From contig SWDT01000002.1 of NCBI GenBank assembly GCA_009193035.1, positions 1-64,000 of the forward strand: 64,000 bases of DNA. The letters are read 5' to 3'. This DNA is from Halicephalobus mephisto (taxonomy: Eukaryota > Nematoda > Chromadorea > Rhabditida > Panagrolaimidae). The notes under the pieces are model-generated. The model saw nothing but the letters and a program-made list of their open reading frames with translations, searched no databases and was not told where the DNA came from. Shown here piece by piece: positions 45,501-56,382 of the stretch. The stretch's first letter is position 1. Each line of letters begins with the position of its first letter. The position numbers and the translations under genes are program-made.

Positions 45501-47845
45501 ATTCCCTGAGGAAATTTTAGGATTACTGTAGCATTTCTCAAAAGTATGTGTTTTGTTTTTTATTCTTAAAATTAAAAGGTGAAATTAAAATTGCTCCTGT
45601 GGGGAAATTTTTTAGTTTTCGTTGAACTTTAATTTATCTAATTAATAGGACGTTTTTAGAACCGAACTGAAAAATTCAAAGCTTTGGGGAATATCGAGGA
45701 AGCTTTCGGAGCATATCAGAATCTAGTGGAAGCTATTTATGGATAACAGACTTCAGTGGAGATTTAGGAACTAGTAGAAATCGCATAGAGATTTTTTATA
45801 ATCATGTGGGAGGTTGTTAGAATTACGGTGTCTGATGGGGGATCTTTGGAATCCGATAGAAAATTAGGACATTTTGAAATTATTATAAAACTACGTTTCC
45901 TAGAATCTTGTAGGAGGTTGCTAGGGAGTTACAGTATCTGATGGGGGATCTTTGGAATCCGATAGAAAATTAGGACATTTTGAAATTATTATAAAACTAT
46001 GTTTCCTAGAATCTTGTAGGAGGTCGTTAGAGAGTTACAGTATCTGATGGGAGATTTTTAGAATCCGATAGAAAATTAGGATATTTTGAAATTATTATAA
46101 AACCACAAAAGTTTCTTAGAATCTTGTAGGAGGTTGTTAGAGTTACGGTATCTGATGAGAAATTTGCGAAATTTTTGGAATCCGATAAAAAATTCAATTA
46201 TTTTTAAAAAATAATAGAAATTTCGGAAGACTTTTTGAACCTTGGGAAGATAGAGATTACAGAATTTAGTAGATGTTTTAGAAGCTTTTTAGAAATTTCT
46301 GGGATTTGATAGAAGATTTTCAAATTTTTTAAAAATTTTACAAAAATTTTTCAATTTCTAAAAATTCCACAGAAACTTGCAAAATTAAAAAAAATTCAAA
46401 TTTTAATTTTAAAATCAAAAAAAATTTAATTTTTAAAGTTAAAAAAATTTAATTTTTAATTTTTATAAAATTCGTAATTCAGATGAGATACAGTGCTTCT
46501 AAAAATGACGTCGACGAGCCCTGTCTCCCGATTCTGAAGGAGTACCAGAGATTCCTCTTCGGGATCGTCGCAGGAGTCCAACGTGAAATTCCCCTCAGGC
46601 AAGTTTGGTTTCTCTAATTGTGAAAGTTATTGTAAAATTTAAATAAAAAAAACAATTTTTTTGAATAATAAAAAATTTCGTAATCTAAATTTATACAAAA
46701 ATAATTTTTTTAAAATAAAAAATTTTACATAATTTATAAAAATAATTTTTTTTAAATAAAAAATTTTACATAATTTATAAAAAAAATAATTTTTTTTAAA
46801 ATAAGAAATTTTATAAATAAAATAAAAAATAATCTTTTTTTAAATAAAAAAATAATTTTTTTAAGATAAAAAATCTTATATAATTTGAATTAAAGAGTAA
46901 TTTCTTAAAATAAAAATTTTGCATAAAGTATAAAAAATTTTTTTATGTAAAAAATTATTTTTTGTAAACTAAATAGAAAAATAATGATTTTTTTAAATAA
47001 AAAATTTCGTAATTTGAGTTTAAAAATTGTTTTTTTGTAAACTAAATAGAAAAATAATAATTTTTTAAATAAAAAATTTCGTAATTTTAATTTAAAAATT
47101 ATTTTTTTTGTAAACTAAATAGAAAAATAATAATTTTTTGAATAAAAAAATTTCGTAATTTTAATTTAAAAATTATTTTTTTTGTAAACTAAATAGAAAA
47201 ATAATAATTTTGTCGTATTGGAAATATCTTGTGTAATTTCCTTTTTTCGAAGTTAAAGAAACTACAATATAACAGTAATTTTGGGATAGAAGTCAATGAT
47301 GGTCCTGTTGCTACAACCATAATACTTCCGGAAATATTAAAGCATACTGTAGTTGAGCATTTTGCCACGAATAAACAATATGAAAAATTTCAAATTACGC
47401 ACTATTTTATCGTTTAATTATTTTTCAATTTTAAAATTAAAAAATTTTCAAATATTTAGATGTTAAAATTTTTATTTTTTTAAATTTCTTAATTTAAATA
47501 TTTTTAAATTTTTAAAATTTATTAATTTTATAATTTTTATAATTTTTCAAGTTTTTAAATTTTCTAATTTCTAAAGTTTTTAATTTTCTAATTTATTAAT
47601 TTTAAAATTTTCTAATTTCTAAAGTTTTTAAATTTTTAAATTTATTAATTTTCTAATTTCTAAAGTTTTTAATTTTTGAGTTTTTTAGGATTGATGAACA
47701 CAACGGCAGCAGATTTGAATCCCGGGACAAACTGCTGAAAGTAGTCCTCTCGAGGTCCATCGTCTTTCAACTGAAACAAGCCAGATCTGCTCGAGAAAAT
47801 TCCTCCATCCAATCCAGTTCACTGGGATCGAATTCCACAATTTAG
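42511..47845 (+). CDS. Metallo-beta-lactamase-fold protein (MBLAC2-like) with degenerate metal site
   Basis: Exons 42511-42780, 43658-43968, 45268-45355, 46483-46598, 47689-47845; 313 aa, phases agree. The fold is shown by VSDYVYCIRENLDVLIYLI, KAVLIDTGCGSGNL, INTHNHAEQTGANWQF, KFAPGHTPDSLVVLF (His164) and RIFLGDTF (Asp183). The usual HxHxDH metal motif reads HNHAEQ (residues 85-90), so Asp and the last His are replaced, and no C-terminal ligand His is evident after VVMRYSASK. The protein may be a pseudoenzyme or have altered chemistry; this could be lineage-wide. Intron 4 appears to be GC-AG (AG|GCAAGT at 46597-46604). The introns (0.9-1.3 kb) are packed with A/T-block and tandem repeats, in contrast to the compact ECT2. 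It begins 188 bp after the ECT2 stop, after a TTTTAG acceptor at 42471-42476, so an operon is possible. The start could also be Met at 42544. Confidence 0.85.
42781..43657. other. Intron 1 of the MBL gene: GC-rich block plus A/T-block repeats
   Basis: 42815-42950 is GC- and CpG-rich (GCGCGAATGTGCGTCGC, ACGCGGTCGGGGAGGCC) and unlike other introns. 43380-43620 is A/T-block repeat (TTTAAAATTTTAAATTTTAA). Confidence 0.6.
44480..45130. repeat. Long tandem repeats in MBL intron 2
   Basis: Two copies of a unit near 180 bp (44555-44735 and 44735-44885) share GGGTTGAATAC, TCAAGTATCCATTGTGCAGA and GAAGGTATATAAAATGGATT. A second duplicated block follows (44885-45000 and 45020-45115), sharing AAAAAGCACTTTTTATGACG. 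Confidence 0.8.
45780..46200. repeat. Tandem repeat of about 115 bp in MBL intron 3
   Basis: Three to four units share GTATCTGATGGGGGATC, TTTGGAATCCGATAGAAAAT and AGAATCTTGTAGGAGGTTG. Units two and three are almost identical. Confidence 0.85.
46620..47215. repeat. A/T-rich tandem repeats in MBL intron 4
   Basis: 46970-47215 holds about four copies of a unit near 70 bp (GTAAACTAAATAGAAAAATA plus TTTCGTAATTTTAATTT). 46660-46960 holds shorter ATAAAAAATTTTACATAATT units. Confidence 0.8.
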
Positions 47846-49975
47846 AAATTTAAAAATTAAATTTTTTTTAAATCAGAAATTTTTGGAATTAAATTTTTTT
47901 AAAATCAGAAATTTAAAAATTAAATTTTTTTAAATCAGAAATTTTCGAAATTAATTTTTTTTTAAATTAGAAATTTTCGAAATTTAGATTTTTTTAAAAT
48001 TATAGTATTTGAAAATTTTTTAGAATTTGGTCAAAGATTCTGAAGCCATGGAATTTTGTAATAATTTTTGGGATTCTTTAGAATTTTCTAAAATCCAAAA
48101 TTATTAATTTTTAATAATCCGAAGAATTTTCACTGGATTTCAAAGTTTTCTAAAAATTTTGAAAATATTTTTTTTACAAAGGTTTCTAAGCCGTCATAAG
48201 AATCCCAAAAGTTTCAGAAATTTTGTACTGAATTCTGGAGGATTTAGAAAATTTCAAAAAATTTTAAATTTTCAAATTTTTTAAAATTTTATAAATTTTA
48301 TAAATTTTTGAATTTTTTTATTTTTATAAATTTTTATAAATTTTTGAATTTTATATTTAATTTTTGAAGTTTTTATAAAATTTTAGAAAATTGGAAAAAT
48401 TTCGAAAAGATTCTAAGAAATTTAAAGAATGTATAACTGATTTTAGAAAACTTCAGAAATTTTTATTAAATTTTCGAAAGTTTTAGAATTCTTTAATGCA
48501 TTCTAGAAAGTTGGAGAAAGTTTAAATTTTGCGAAGAATTAGTTAACTGATTTTGGAAGAATTTTGAATTTTTGAAGAATTTCTGGAGGTTTTAGAATTA
48601 CTGAATAGATTCTAGAAAATTTTAGAAACTTCAAAAAGGTTATAATTTTACAAAAAGTATTTAACTAATCTCATAAAAATCCCGAAAATCTTAGAAAAGT
48701 TCAACATTCCCTAGATTCTAGAGATCTACAGAATTCTATAAACCAAAAACTTCCAAACGATTCTAAAATCTTCCAAAAAGTATTTTATTAATTTCATAAA
48801 CTTTCCGAAAATCTTAAAAAATTTCAACATTCCCTAGATTCTGGAGATCTACAGAATTCTATAAACTTTAGAAACTTCCAAACGATTCTAAAATCTTCCA
48901 AAAAGTACTTAACTAATATCATAAACTCCAGAAACTTCTGAAAATTTCAACATTTCCCTAGATTCTGAAAACTTATAAAATTCTAGAATTTTTTAATGAC
49001 TTTTAATTTCTGCACTAATATGATATTTACCGGATTGTATTTGTTTAATCTTTTCAAGAATTAGCAATTTTTAGATTTAAAATTTGGGAGGCACACTTCC
49101 GAGATTAAAGGATAATTCGAGGATTCGGCAGGACTTTCTGAAAAAATGAAACCATTTTTTCTTTTGGATTAAGATAATTGAAAAAACTTTTTTTGTTAAT
49201 TTCTAAATTAACAAAAAAAATAATTTCTAAAAATAAAAATTTAAAAATTATTTAATTTAATTTTTTTTACTTTTTTAATTTTCAAAGATTTTTTACTTTT
49301 TTAATTTTCGAAATTATTTTATTTGAAAATTTGTAAATTTAAATTTTTAAAATTCTTTAATTTTAAAAAATTTTAAATTTAAAAATTTTTTGATTTTTTA
49401 AAATTTTTTGTTTTTTTAAAATTTTTTTAATTTTTTTAAATTTTTAATTTCTTCGATTTTTTAAGATTTCAAAAATCATTTAATTTTCAAAATTTTTTAT
49501 TCTCAAAAAAATTAAAAAAAATTGTTCTTTGATTTTTATTAAAAACTTTAATTTCTTAAAAAATGTGACTGAATTTATTTTCAAATTTTTTTATTAAAAA
49601 AATAAAAATTGCCTTTTGGGATTTAAAAAAAACAATTTTCTTAAGGAATTAATTCTGTAAAATCTGGATTTTAGGATAATCATGTAATCGATGACGTGGA
49701 GAACTGTGATGATGGCATCACTAAAAATATTAAATTTCAGTAATTTTGAACGAAATTACAGTATCCGTTTGCCCTTTTAAAGTTCATTTTTGTCTGAAAG
49801 CAAATTTTATATTTTTTCAAAAATTATCCAAAAAAATTTTAAATAAAAACAAGAAAAAAGTTGTTGATTTCCTCAGGCTATTTTGAAACTTATCAGGTGG
49901 TAGATTTCCAAGTTCCCAGAGGAAAACGGGAGATCTCCAGGAGGTCTGTTGTCCCGGGAATTTTGCATAATTTTT
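47846..49975. other. AT-rich intergenic with A/T blocks and tandem repeat
   Basis: 48655-48995 contains about three copies of a unit near 120 bp (CATTCCCTAGATTCT, CTACAGAATTCTATAAAC, AACGATTCTAAAATCTTCC). 49200-49660 is dense A/T-block sequence. No gene seen; 49860-49970 is a short unique GC-richer stretch. Confidence 0.5.
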
Positions 49976-49981
49976 TTGGAT

Positions 49982-50129
49982 CACAAAAAGTGTGACTTTA
50001 GTCGAGTAACAGATGCAAATTATCATGGTTACTTTCAATTTTCGTCAAAAATACCAAATATTTACGAAAAACACAACAAATGTACTACATTTCGCAATTT
50101 TTACTGGACCAAAAGTTGCGCTTTTTGTG
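49982..50129. mobile_element. MITE family A, cluster copy 1
   Basis: 148 bp, ends CACAAAAAGTGTGACTTTAG and ACCAAAAGTTGCGCTTTTTG; inside, AATTATCATGG and ACATTTCGCAATTTTTACTG. Confidence 0.85.
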
Positions 50130-50205
50130 AATTTAATGTAACTATGCATTTAATACAATGTATCCAATAAGTTAGAACTGTTTCAATGTATAGATATACC
50201 ATATA

Positions 50206-50349
50206 CAAAAAAGCGTAACTTTTGGTCCAGTAACAAATGCAAATTGTCACTATTACTTCCAATTTTCATCAAAAATACCAAATATGAAAAATGTGACGAT
50301 TATGTCACATTTCGCAACTTTTACTGGACCAAAAGTTGCGCTTTTTGTG
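50206..50349. mobile_element. MITE family A, cluster copy 2
   Basis: 144 bp with near-perfect ends (CAAAAAAGCGTAACTTTTGG and CCAAAAGTTGCGCTTTTTGT) and the central hairpin AATGTGACGATTATGTCACA. The short pieces on each side (50130-50205 and 50350-50442) are element-B sequence, almost identical to each other. Confidence 0.9.
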
Positions 50350-50442
50350 AATTTAATGTAACTATGCATTTAATACAATGTATCTAATAAGTTAGAACTG
50401 TTTCAATGTATAGATATATCATATATAATCCACCGATATCAG

Positions 50443-50586
50443 CACAAAAGAATTTAACTTTTAACTCAATAGCAAATGCAAATTGTCACTATTACTTCCA
50501 ATTCGTCATAAAAACTAAATATGAAAAATGTGACGAATGCGCTACATTTCGCAATTGTTATAAAGACAAAAGTTTCATTTTTTGTG
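50443..50586. mobile_element. MITE family A, cluster copy 3
   Basis: 144 bp, more diverged ends (CACAAAAGAATTTAACTTTT and AAAAGTTTCATTTTTTGTGT). Confidence 0.75.
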
Positions 50587-50671
50587 TGAAGGATTGACGA
50601 AACGGTTTTATTATAATGGCCTTGGCAAAACGTTTTTATTACCACAGATGGACAAAAGGTTTCTATTACTT

Positions 50672-50830
50672 CACAAAAAAGTGTAACTTTTAGTTCAGTA
50701 ACAAATGAAAATCGTCACTATTATGTTACATTTATGTCACAAATGTCAAATATTCATGGAAAATGCCATAATTATGTTATATTTTTGTCACATTTCGCAA
50801 TTGTTATGAAAACAAAAGTTTCATTTTTTG
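50672..50830. mobile_element. MITE family A, cluster copy 4
   Basis: 159 bp, starts CACAAAAAAGTGTAACTTTT and ends AAAAGTTTCATTTTTTG; the central TATGTTACATTTATGTCACA is expanded relative to copy 2. Confidence 0.75.
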
Positions 50831-50929
50831 TTTGAAAGATTGATGAAACATTTTCTTTGTTAATAATGGGTAAAATGTTATTATTGCCATAACCTTGGCG
50901 AAATGGTCTTAGTATTATAGATTGGCAAA

Positions 50930-51195
50930 AAGTTTCTATTACCATAGATTAAAAGTTTCTATTACCATAGATTGACAAAAAGTTCTTAGTATTGTAAATT
51001 GACAAAAAGTTCTTAGTATTGTAAATTGACAAAGAGTCCTTATTACTATAGATTGACAAAAAGTTCTTAGTATTATAGATTGGCAAAAAGTTCTTAGTAT
51101 TGTAAATTGACAAAAGGTTTCTATTATCATAGATTGGCAAAAAATTTCTATTACCATAGATTGGCAAAAGGTTTCTATTATCATAGATTGGCGAA
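50930..51195. repeat. 27-bp minisatellite
   Basis: About nine copies of ATTGACAAAAAGTTCTTAGT plus ATTGTAA. The unit is a multiple of three, so it makes long open frames with a 9-residue period on the minus strand; these are not genes. It lies between MITE A copies 4 and 5. Confidence 0.9.
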
Positions 51196-51210
51196 ATGTT
51201 CTTATTACTT

Positions 51211-51365
51211 CACACGAAAAAACGTAACTTTTAGATCAGTAACAAATTTAAACCGTCACTATTAAGTTACATTTTCGTCATAAATACCAAATATTCATGG
51301 AAGAGGTGACGAATATACTACATTTCGCAATTGTTACGAGACCAAAAGTTACGCTTTTTTGTGTG
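51211..51365. mobile_element. MITE family A, cluster copy 5
   Basis: 155 bp, ends CACACGAAAAAACGTAACTT and CAAAAGTTACGCTTTTTTGT, with GTG outside. Confidence 0.85.
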
Positions 51366-51589
51366 ATAATTGAATGTGACTTTTAAAATATTTTTTAAAA
51401 TAAGGAAATAAACTACAGACAGTTAAAATGATATATCCGTGTCTCAGATAATCCGGAAACAGAGAGCAAAGATTTTGGTCTTTTTCTAAAACTCCAAAAA
51501 AACAAATTTGGTCAAAGGTGGAAAATCAAATGCAAAATAAAAAGGTTGTAAAATTATCTTTATGAAATTTTCCGCAATTTATTGCATTT

Positions 51590-52300
51590 ATTAAATGACG
51601 TTTGTACGCTTTGTTGAGCTATTTTTGCACTTAATGTTCGAGATTTCTGTGTTTTTGTAAGCTAAATATTTTAAACTTCTGAAGTTATTTCTCAATACTT
51701 TCGTTATTCTGCGTTGATTTTTCGAAATTTCTGTACTTTTTTGTATCTTCTAAGACTTTCGCTTTTCTGCGCTTATTTTTCGATACTTTTAGATCTTCTT
51801 GCGCTTATTTTCGGTATTTTTTCGCTTATATTTCAGAATTGTCGCTTTTCTACGCTTATTTTTTTAATATATCTTCGCTTATATTTCAGAATTGTCGCTT
51901 TTCTGCGCTTATTTTTTAATATATCTTCGCTATTTTGCGTTTATTGTCGATATTTTTGCACTTTTTTAATACTTTTTAAGACTTTCGCTATTTTGCGCTT
52001 ATTTTCGGTATTTTTCGCTTACTGCTTTTGATTTTTGTCTTTTTGTGCTCTTTTAATTTTTGTTGCGATGTTTGTGCTGTTTTGCCGTATTTGTGGGCTG
52101 ATATTTCGATATGTTTGGAGTCTGGAGGATTTTGTTCATTCTTTACGAGATTTCTGCATATTTTTCGAAATTTATGGTGTTTATTTACTAAATTTTTGTA
52201 CTTTATTTTGCGAAATCTGTATGCTCTCTTTGATGCCTATTTTAGAATCCAACAAGATCTTTTTCTCTGCACTTACAACCAGCTGAACCGAGTAAACAAA
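51590..52300. repeat. Degenerate TTTCGCTTTTCTGCGCTTAT repeat
   Basis: Repeated words TTTCTGCGCTTATTTTTCG and ATTTCAGAATTGTCGC through 51680-52040, decaying to 52300. The three plus-strand open frames across it encode Phe/Leu/Ile-rich low complexity and are by-products. Confidence 0.7.
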
Positions 52301-52653
52301 CTATAGTCCATTGTGCTCGATCAAGTGTTCAACTGTTCATGAACGTTAATTGTAGTTTATGAGGACATTCTTTAAGTTCCATATGCATGTTGCTCGGCGA
52401 TCAATTCGCGATTACAGTATATCCCATACTGTATAATTCTCCATTTCCCTCGTTTGCCGTCTGTTCAAATCTCTGTCATTTATGCAATTCAATAAGTCCT
52501 ATAAAGAAACACTTCTAAATTAGCCTAAACGTTTCATATAATTTAATTGCTAAATGTCAATCTAATTTTGGCATTAGATGTCTTTGTGTAGTTTTTTTTC
52601 AAGTTCTAAGTTTATTCAGGAATTATAGGTCAACTCTCGTCACGAAGTCCCTG

Positions 52654-53046
52654 GGTTGTGCGACAGTTGCGTCCCGGATACTTATACTGTAATCTGAACT
52701 GCTTTAAATCAAAAATCACGAACAAGAGCCGTTTAAGAGCCATTATACGTAGCTTTTATCGTTTTTGTATGGAAATCTGACATAGACATTCCTACAGAAG
52801 TCTAACTTCAAAATCCCGAATTCTGAAGGCCAACTCTCGATTCTGGCATCAGATTCAGAGTATACGAGTCCGATTACCGTATTCTACATACTTTTTGTAG
52901 AGTGCTGCGGGTGTCTATGTCAGATTTCCATATAAAAACGATAAAAGTTACGTATAATGGCTCTTAAACGGCTTTTGTTTGTAATTTTTGATTTAAAGCA
53001 GTCCAAATTACAGTATAAGTATCCGGGACACAATCGTTACACTACG
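52654..53046. mobile_element. Foldback transposon with about 140-bp inverted repeats and 8-bp target duplication
   Basis: The left arm 52654-52795 and right arm 52912-53046 are inverted copies, over 90 percent alike by eye (GTCCCGGATACTTATACTGT; GAGCCATTATACGTA; GGAAATCTGACATAGACA). The direct repeat AGTCCCTG flanks the element at 52646-52653 and 53047-53054. An 8-bp duplication fits hAT and some other superfamilies; no transposase is present. Confidence 0.85.
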
Positions 53047-53079
53047 AGTCCCTGATGACCATATCGAGTTCGCTCGTTT

Positions 53080-54240
53080 CCAAGCGTGTGTGGAAAATAG
53101 GGCCGAAAGTAACTTAAGGAAAGAGCGAAGTTCATCACGAAATTTTTGTAATTAAAATCGTTCTTCCTGTTTTGTACCGCTATTAGACGCATGTTTACTT
53201 TGAGATAAACATACTGTGAAAGAATATCCTGTTGATCGAGACTTGAGGAAAAGTCCAAACTACGTCAAAGTCTGTCACAGATGTTTCTTGAAGACTACAC
53301 TTCGAGGAAGCAATTTACCAAGAACAATTAAACTCTTGTTATGAAGTTGTTAACGGTAATGACAAGTTCGTTTGTTTTTAAGCGGAAATGGACTTTGATG
53401 CAGAAATAACTCTAGAAAAGTTAATTTTTCCGGCGAAAGTTCCAATAACCATGGCGACTTCGTTCATTTTTAAGCGCTCATAGACGATTATCCAAATGCC
53501 GATCTAAGACAAAAGCAAAATTGATCTTCTTTATTTAGTCCGATGACTGTGACAAGTTTGCTTATCCTCGGATGAAAGTGGACTTGGATACAAACACCAA
53601 TCTAAGATCAAAGTGAGATCCCTGATAATCTTGATAAATTCGCTTATATCTAAGCTTAAGTGGAATTTGACGCAAAAATTAATCTAAAAAACAATCTTAA
53701 TGGTTGCGGTAAAATGGATAAAAGTCGTGGCGAAGTCGCTTATTACCAGGCGGAAGTACTATTTTATATTAATATAAATTTGAAAATAATCAACTTTTGC
53801 ATCGGAATATGTACAAATCGTAACGAATTCGCTTATTTCCAGTGCAAGTGGGGTTTTATACAGATACTAATTTAAAAAATAATCTTAACTCCTGCAGCAA
53901 CATCTGTAATAATCATGACGAATTCCCTTATTCCCATGTGCGAGTGGGATTTTATATAAATACCAATTAAAAAACAATCTTAACTCCTACAACGAAATGT
54001 ATAAAATTATAGTGAATTCGCTTATCTTCAAGTACAAGTGGGATTTTACACAAAAACAATCCTGACTCCCACAACAACATATGTAAAAATCATGACAAAT
54101 TTGCCTATTCCCAAGCGAAAATACAATTCTATACAAACATCAATTTACAAAATCTACATCAACCTCTACAATGAAATTCTTGGCAATCTTGACGAGTTTG
54201 GTTATTATAAAGTGCAAGTGGAAATTGTCGTTGAAATGCA
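53080..54240. repeat. Degenerate satellite of about 90-bp units
   Basis: About eleven diverged units, each with a core like ACGAATTCGCTTATTTCCAA followed by GCAAGTGGGATTTTA, and a later AATCTTAACTCC. Cores are near 53070, 53370, 53460, 53555, 53640, 53735, 53825, 53920, 54010, 54100 and 54190. Open frames here are by-products. Confidence 0.8.
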
Positions 54241-54373
54241 TTCATCAGTCGAACGGATTTCCGTGTTAATTTTTGTAATTAAGATTGCTTTTTCTCTTCT
54301 CCACTGTTAATAAAAACTTGTTTTCCGTAGGACAAATTTGTCATCGAAGAGTACCTCATCGTTCGAATCCTAT

Positions 54374-54896
54374 ACACACAAAATAGGGTACATGCTATAT
54401 AACGTATAGGATATTTTATATCCAATGCATCGATGCATTAAGTATGATATCAGTGCATTGTATTTAATGTACTGGTACATTATAATGATTCTGGTATATC
54501 AGATATGTTATATTTCATGTATCGATGTATTGAGTGGAATATCGACATATTATACTCAATATTCATACATTAGGTTGATATTAGTGCATTGTATACAATG
54601 TATCAATATGTTCAAACGGCTCTAATTTATCGATCCATGAAGTGTAATATCGATATGTTATGTTCAATGTGCCGATACGCTAAAACAATTCTAACATGCC
54701 GGGTACATTATATTCAATGTATTCTTGCATTAGGTTGGTGTCAGTCCACTGTGTACAATGCGTCGATGTATTCAAACGGCTCTGACGTACCGATGCACTA
54801 ACTATGATATCGCTGCATCGCATTCAATGCACCGCTACATTGAATATAATGTATCTGATACTTTAGAGTCGTTTTAATATACTCTTTTCGTATGTG
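54374..54896. mobile_element. Palindrome-rich element B, long copy
   Basis: Begins CACACAAAATAGGGTACA and ends near TACTCTTTTCGTATGTG. The interior holds many palindromic words (ATGTATCGATGTATT, GCATTGTATACAATGTATC) and the recurring AAACGGCTCTAA and GTCGTTTTAAT. Confidence 0.75.
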
Positions 54897-54899
54897 GGA

Positions 54900-55295
54900 A
54901 ATTGTACGTCATGTCGAAGCCAGCAATAAAGCTTCGCTTTTGATTAAATGCCACGTATTGAGATTCAAAGCTAGGAATTCCACGATTAATCAAATGTCCC
55001 GAGGGAATCAAAGGATAACGTTAATATGGATACTGTTTATGACGAAATAATAACACCGGTAGAAGCACATCTCTATTTACAATAATAAATTAACCTTTCG
55101 AGACCGCGCGAATGTCGATGTAGCGTGAAAGACGCTTTGGCAGACCCGATAGTTAATCTAGAACGAGATCGGAAACAATGAAAGAACAGAAGAAGCTCTT
55201 GATTACTGTATGTTAGCCTATGTTTGACACGTTGATCGAGAGAGCACTTGGGTGGATTGGCAACGGACGAAAGACTTGTTCTGGAGCAGGGAAGG
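54900..55295. other. Unique intergenic DNA downstream of the His/Arg-tail gene
   Basis: GC-richer unique sequence without a recognisable gene; probably includes the 3' UTR of the minus-strand gene ending at 55300. Confidence 0.4.
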
Positions 55296-55299
55296 CCAC

Positions 55300-56382
55300 T
55301 TAGTGACGGTGCTTGTGTCGACGATGACGGTGCCGTTTTTTCCCGTATTTTTTGTCGATCTTGTCTATCAAGTCCTCGTAGTAATCCTAAAAACCAAAAT
55401 TAATTACATTGTAGTTTGAGAAAATTAAATCATTTTTGTGACAATTGTCGTTATGAAAAACTAATTTTGAACAACTTTTGAACTTTCCACTTAAGACCGG
55501 AAAGTCATGTTTGTATAACTTTATAATACTGTAATTACAGTATTATTAAAAGACAAAAATTTACGTAAAAATTCCCAAAATTGTCTCGACGGGAACTGTC
55601 CGCTTGAGACCGGAACTACAGGTCTGCGTTCTTACGTAATTCCAAATTTATTTTACACTATTTTAAAAATAAAAAATTCGAAGAATTCTCAACACGAGTT
55701 TTTGAATTTCCCCATCAAGACCCCGAAATTATAAAAACTGTGTTTAGTCCTACAAAATCACAGAAACGTTCGGCGGATTCTGAAGGTTTCTAAAAACTTC
55801 AAAGTTCTGTAATTTTTTCAAAGACCGTAATCCAAGTAACATTCGGAATCCTACTTTCTTGGGTGTACGGTAGGCACTTAATCTGCACAAACTGATCGGC
55901 CTGGACTAAAAGACCAAATGAACATGGAGCTAAGTCCTCAGGCGAAATGTTAAAACAGGATATTTTACGTAGCGAAATTTCGAAAAATAAAAAAAAACAA
56001 TTTTTAATTTTTTTGGTTTTTTTAGAAAAATCCGGAAGTTTCCAATTTTGTAAGAACAATGATGTTTTAAAAAAACACATTTTAGGATTAAGTTTCAACG
56101 TTTAAAAAATCGGAAATAATTAATCAAAAAAAATTTTTTTTTTAAATTAATCATAAAAAAATTTTTTCTAAATTAAATTTTTTTTTAGATTTTTTTAATT
56201 TTTTTTAAATTGATCACAAAACGAACCTGTTCTTCGGGGGTGAGACGGATCCATTTCTTCTGTTGCACCTCTGTTCCAGATTGTACCTCTGTTTGGGGTT
56301 CTATAGGGTTCGCTCGAACGATACATGTCAGGCACAAATGGCAAACAACAATAATAATAATTAGCCCAGAGGCAGGCAGCAT
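55300..56382 (-). CDS. Small secreted protein with Arg/His-rich tail, 80 aa, two exons
   Basis: Minus-strand exons 56382-56227 and 55386-55300 join at phase 0 (donor CAG|GTTCG, acceptor TTTTTAG), 80 aa then TAA. A strong signal peptide at residues 1-24 (MLPASGLIIIIVVCHLCLTC, then IVRA) is followed by an acidic/polar middle (NPIEPQTEVQSGTEVQ), KKWIRLTPEEQ, then DYYEDLIDKIDKKYG and a basic tail of Lys, Arg and His (KKRHRHRRHKHRH). The acidic helix plus cationic tail recalls secreted antimicrobial, metal-binding or propeptide-type proteins. YGKKR would also be a prohormone cleavage and amidation site. None of these is proven, and I do not recognise a family. The intron of 840 nt contains no further exon I can support. 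The upstream region 56390-56760 is unusually GC-rich. Confidence 0.7.

Noticed and set aside
50939..51184. Two overlapping minus-strand ORFs of 72-81 codons
   Set aside because: They follow from a 27-bp minisatellite (a multiple of three); protein is a 9-residue repeat, open in two frames.
51714..52306. Phe/Leu-rich plus-strand ORFs resembling membrane proteins
   Set aside because: Low-complexity product of a degenerate tandem repeat; several frames are open at once and no splice or start context is seen.
53660..54310. Plus-strand ORFs of 71-90 codons
   Set aside because: They lie within the degenerate 90-bp satellite and show no protein family.
55799..56098. 99-codon minus-strand ORF in the intron of the His/Arg-tail gene
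   Set aside because: Lys/Phe-rich translation of A/T-block sequence plus a dispersed repeat; no motif.
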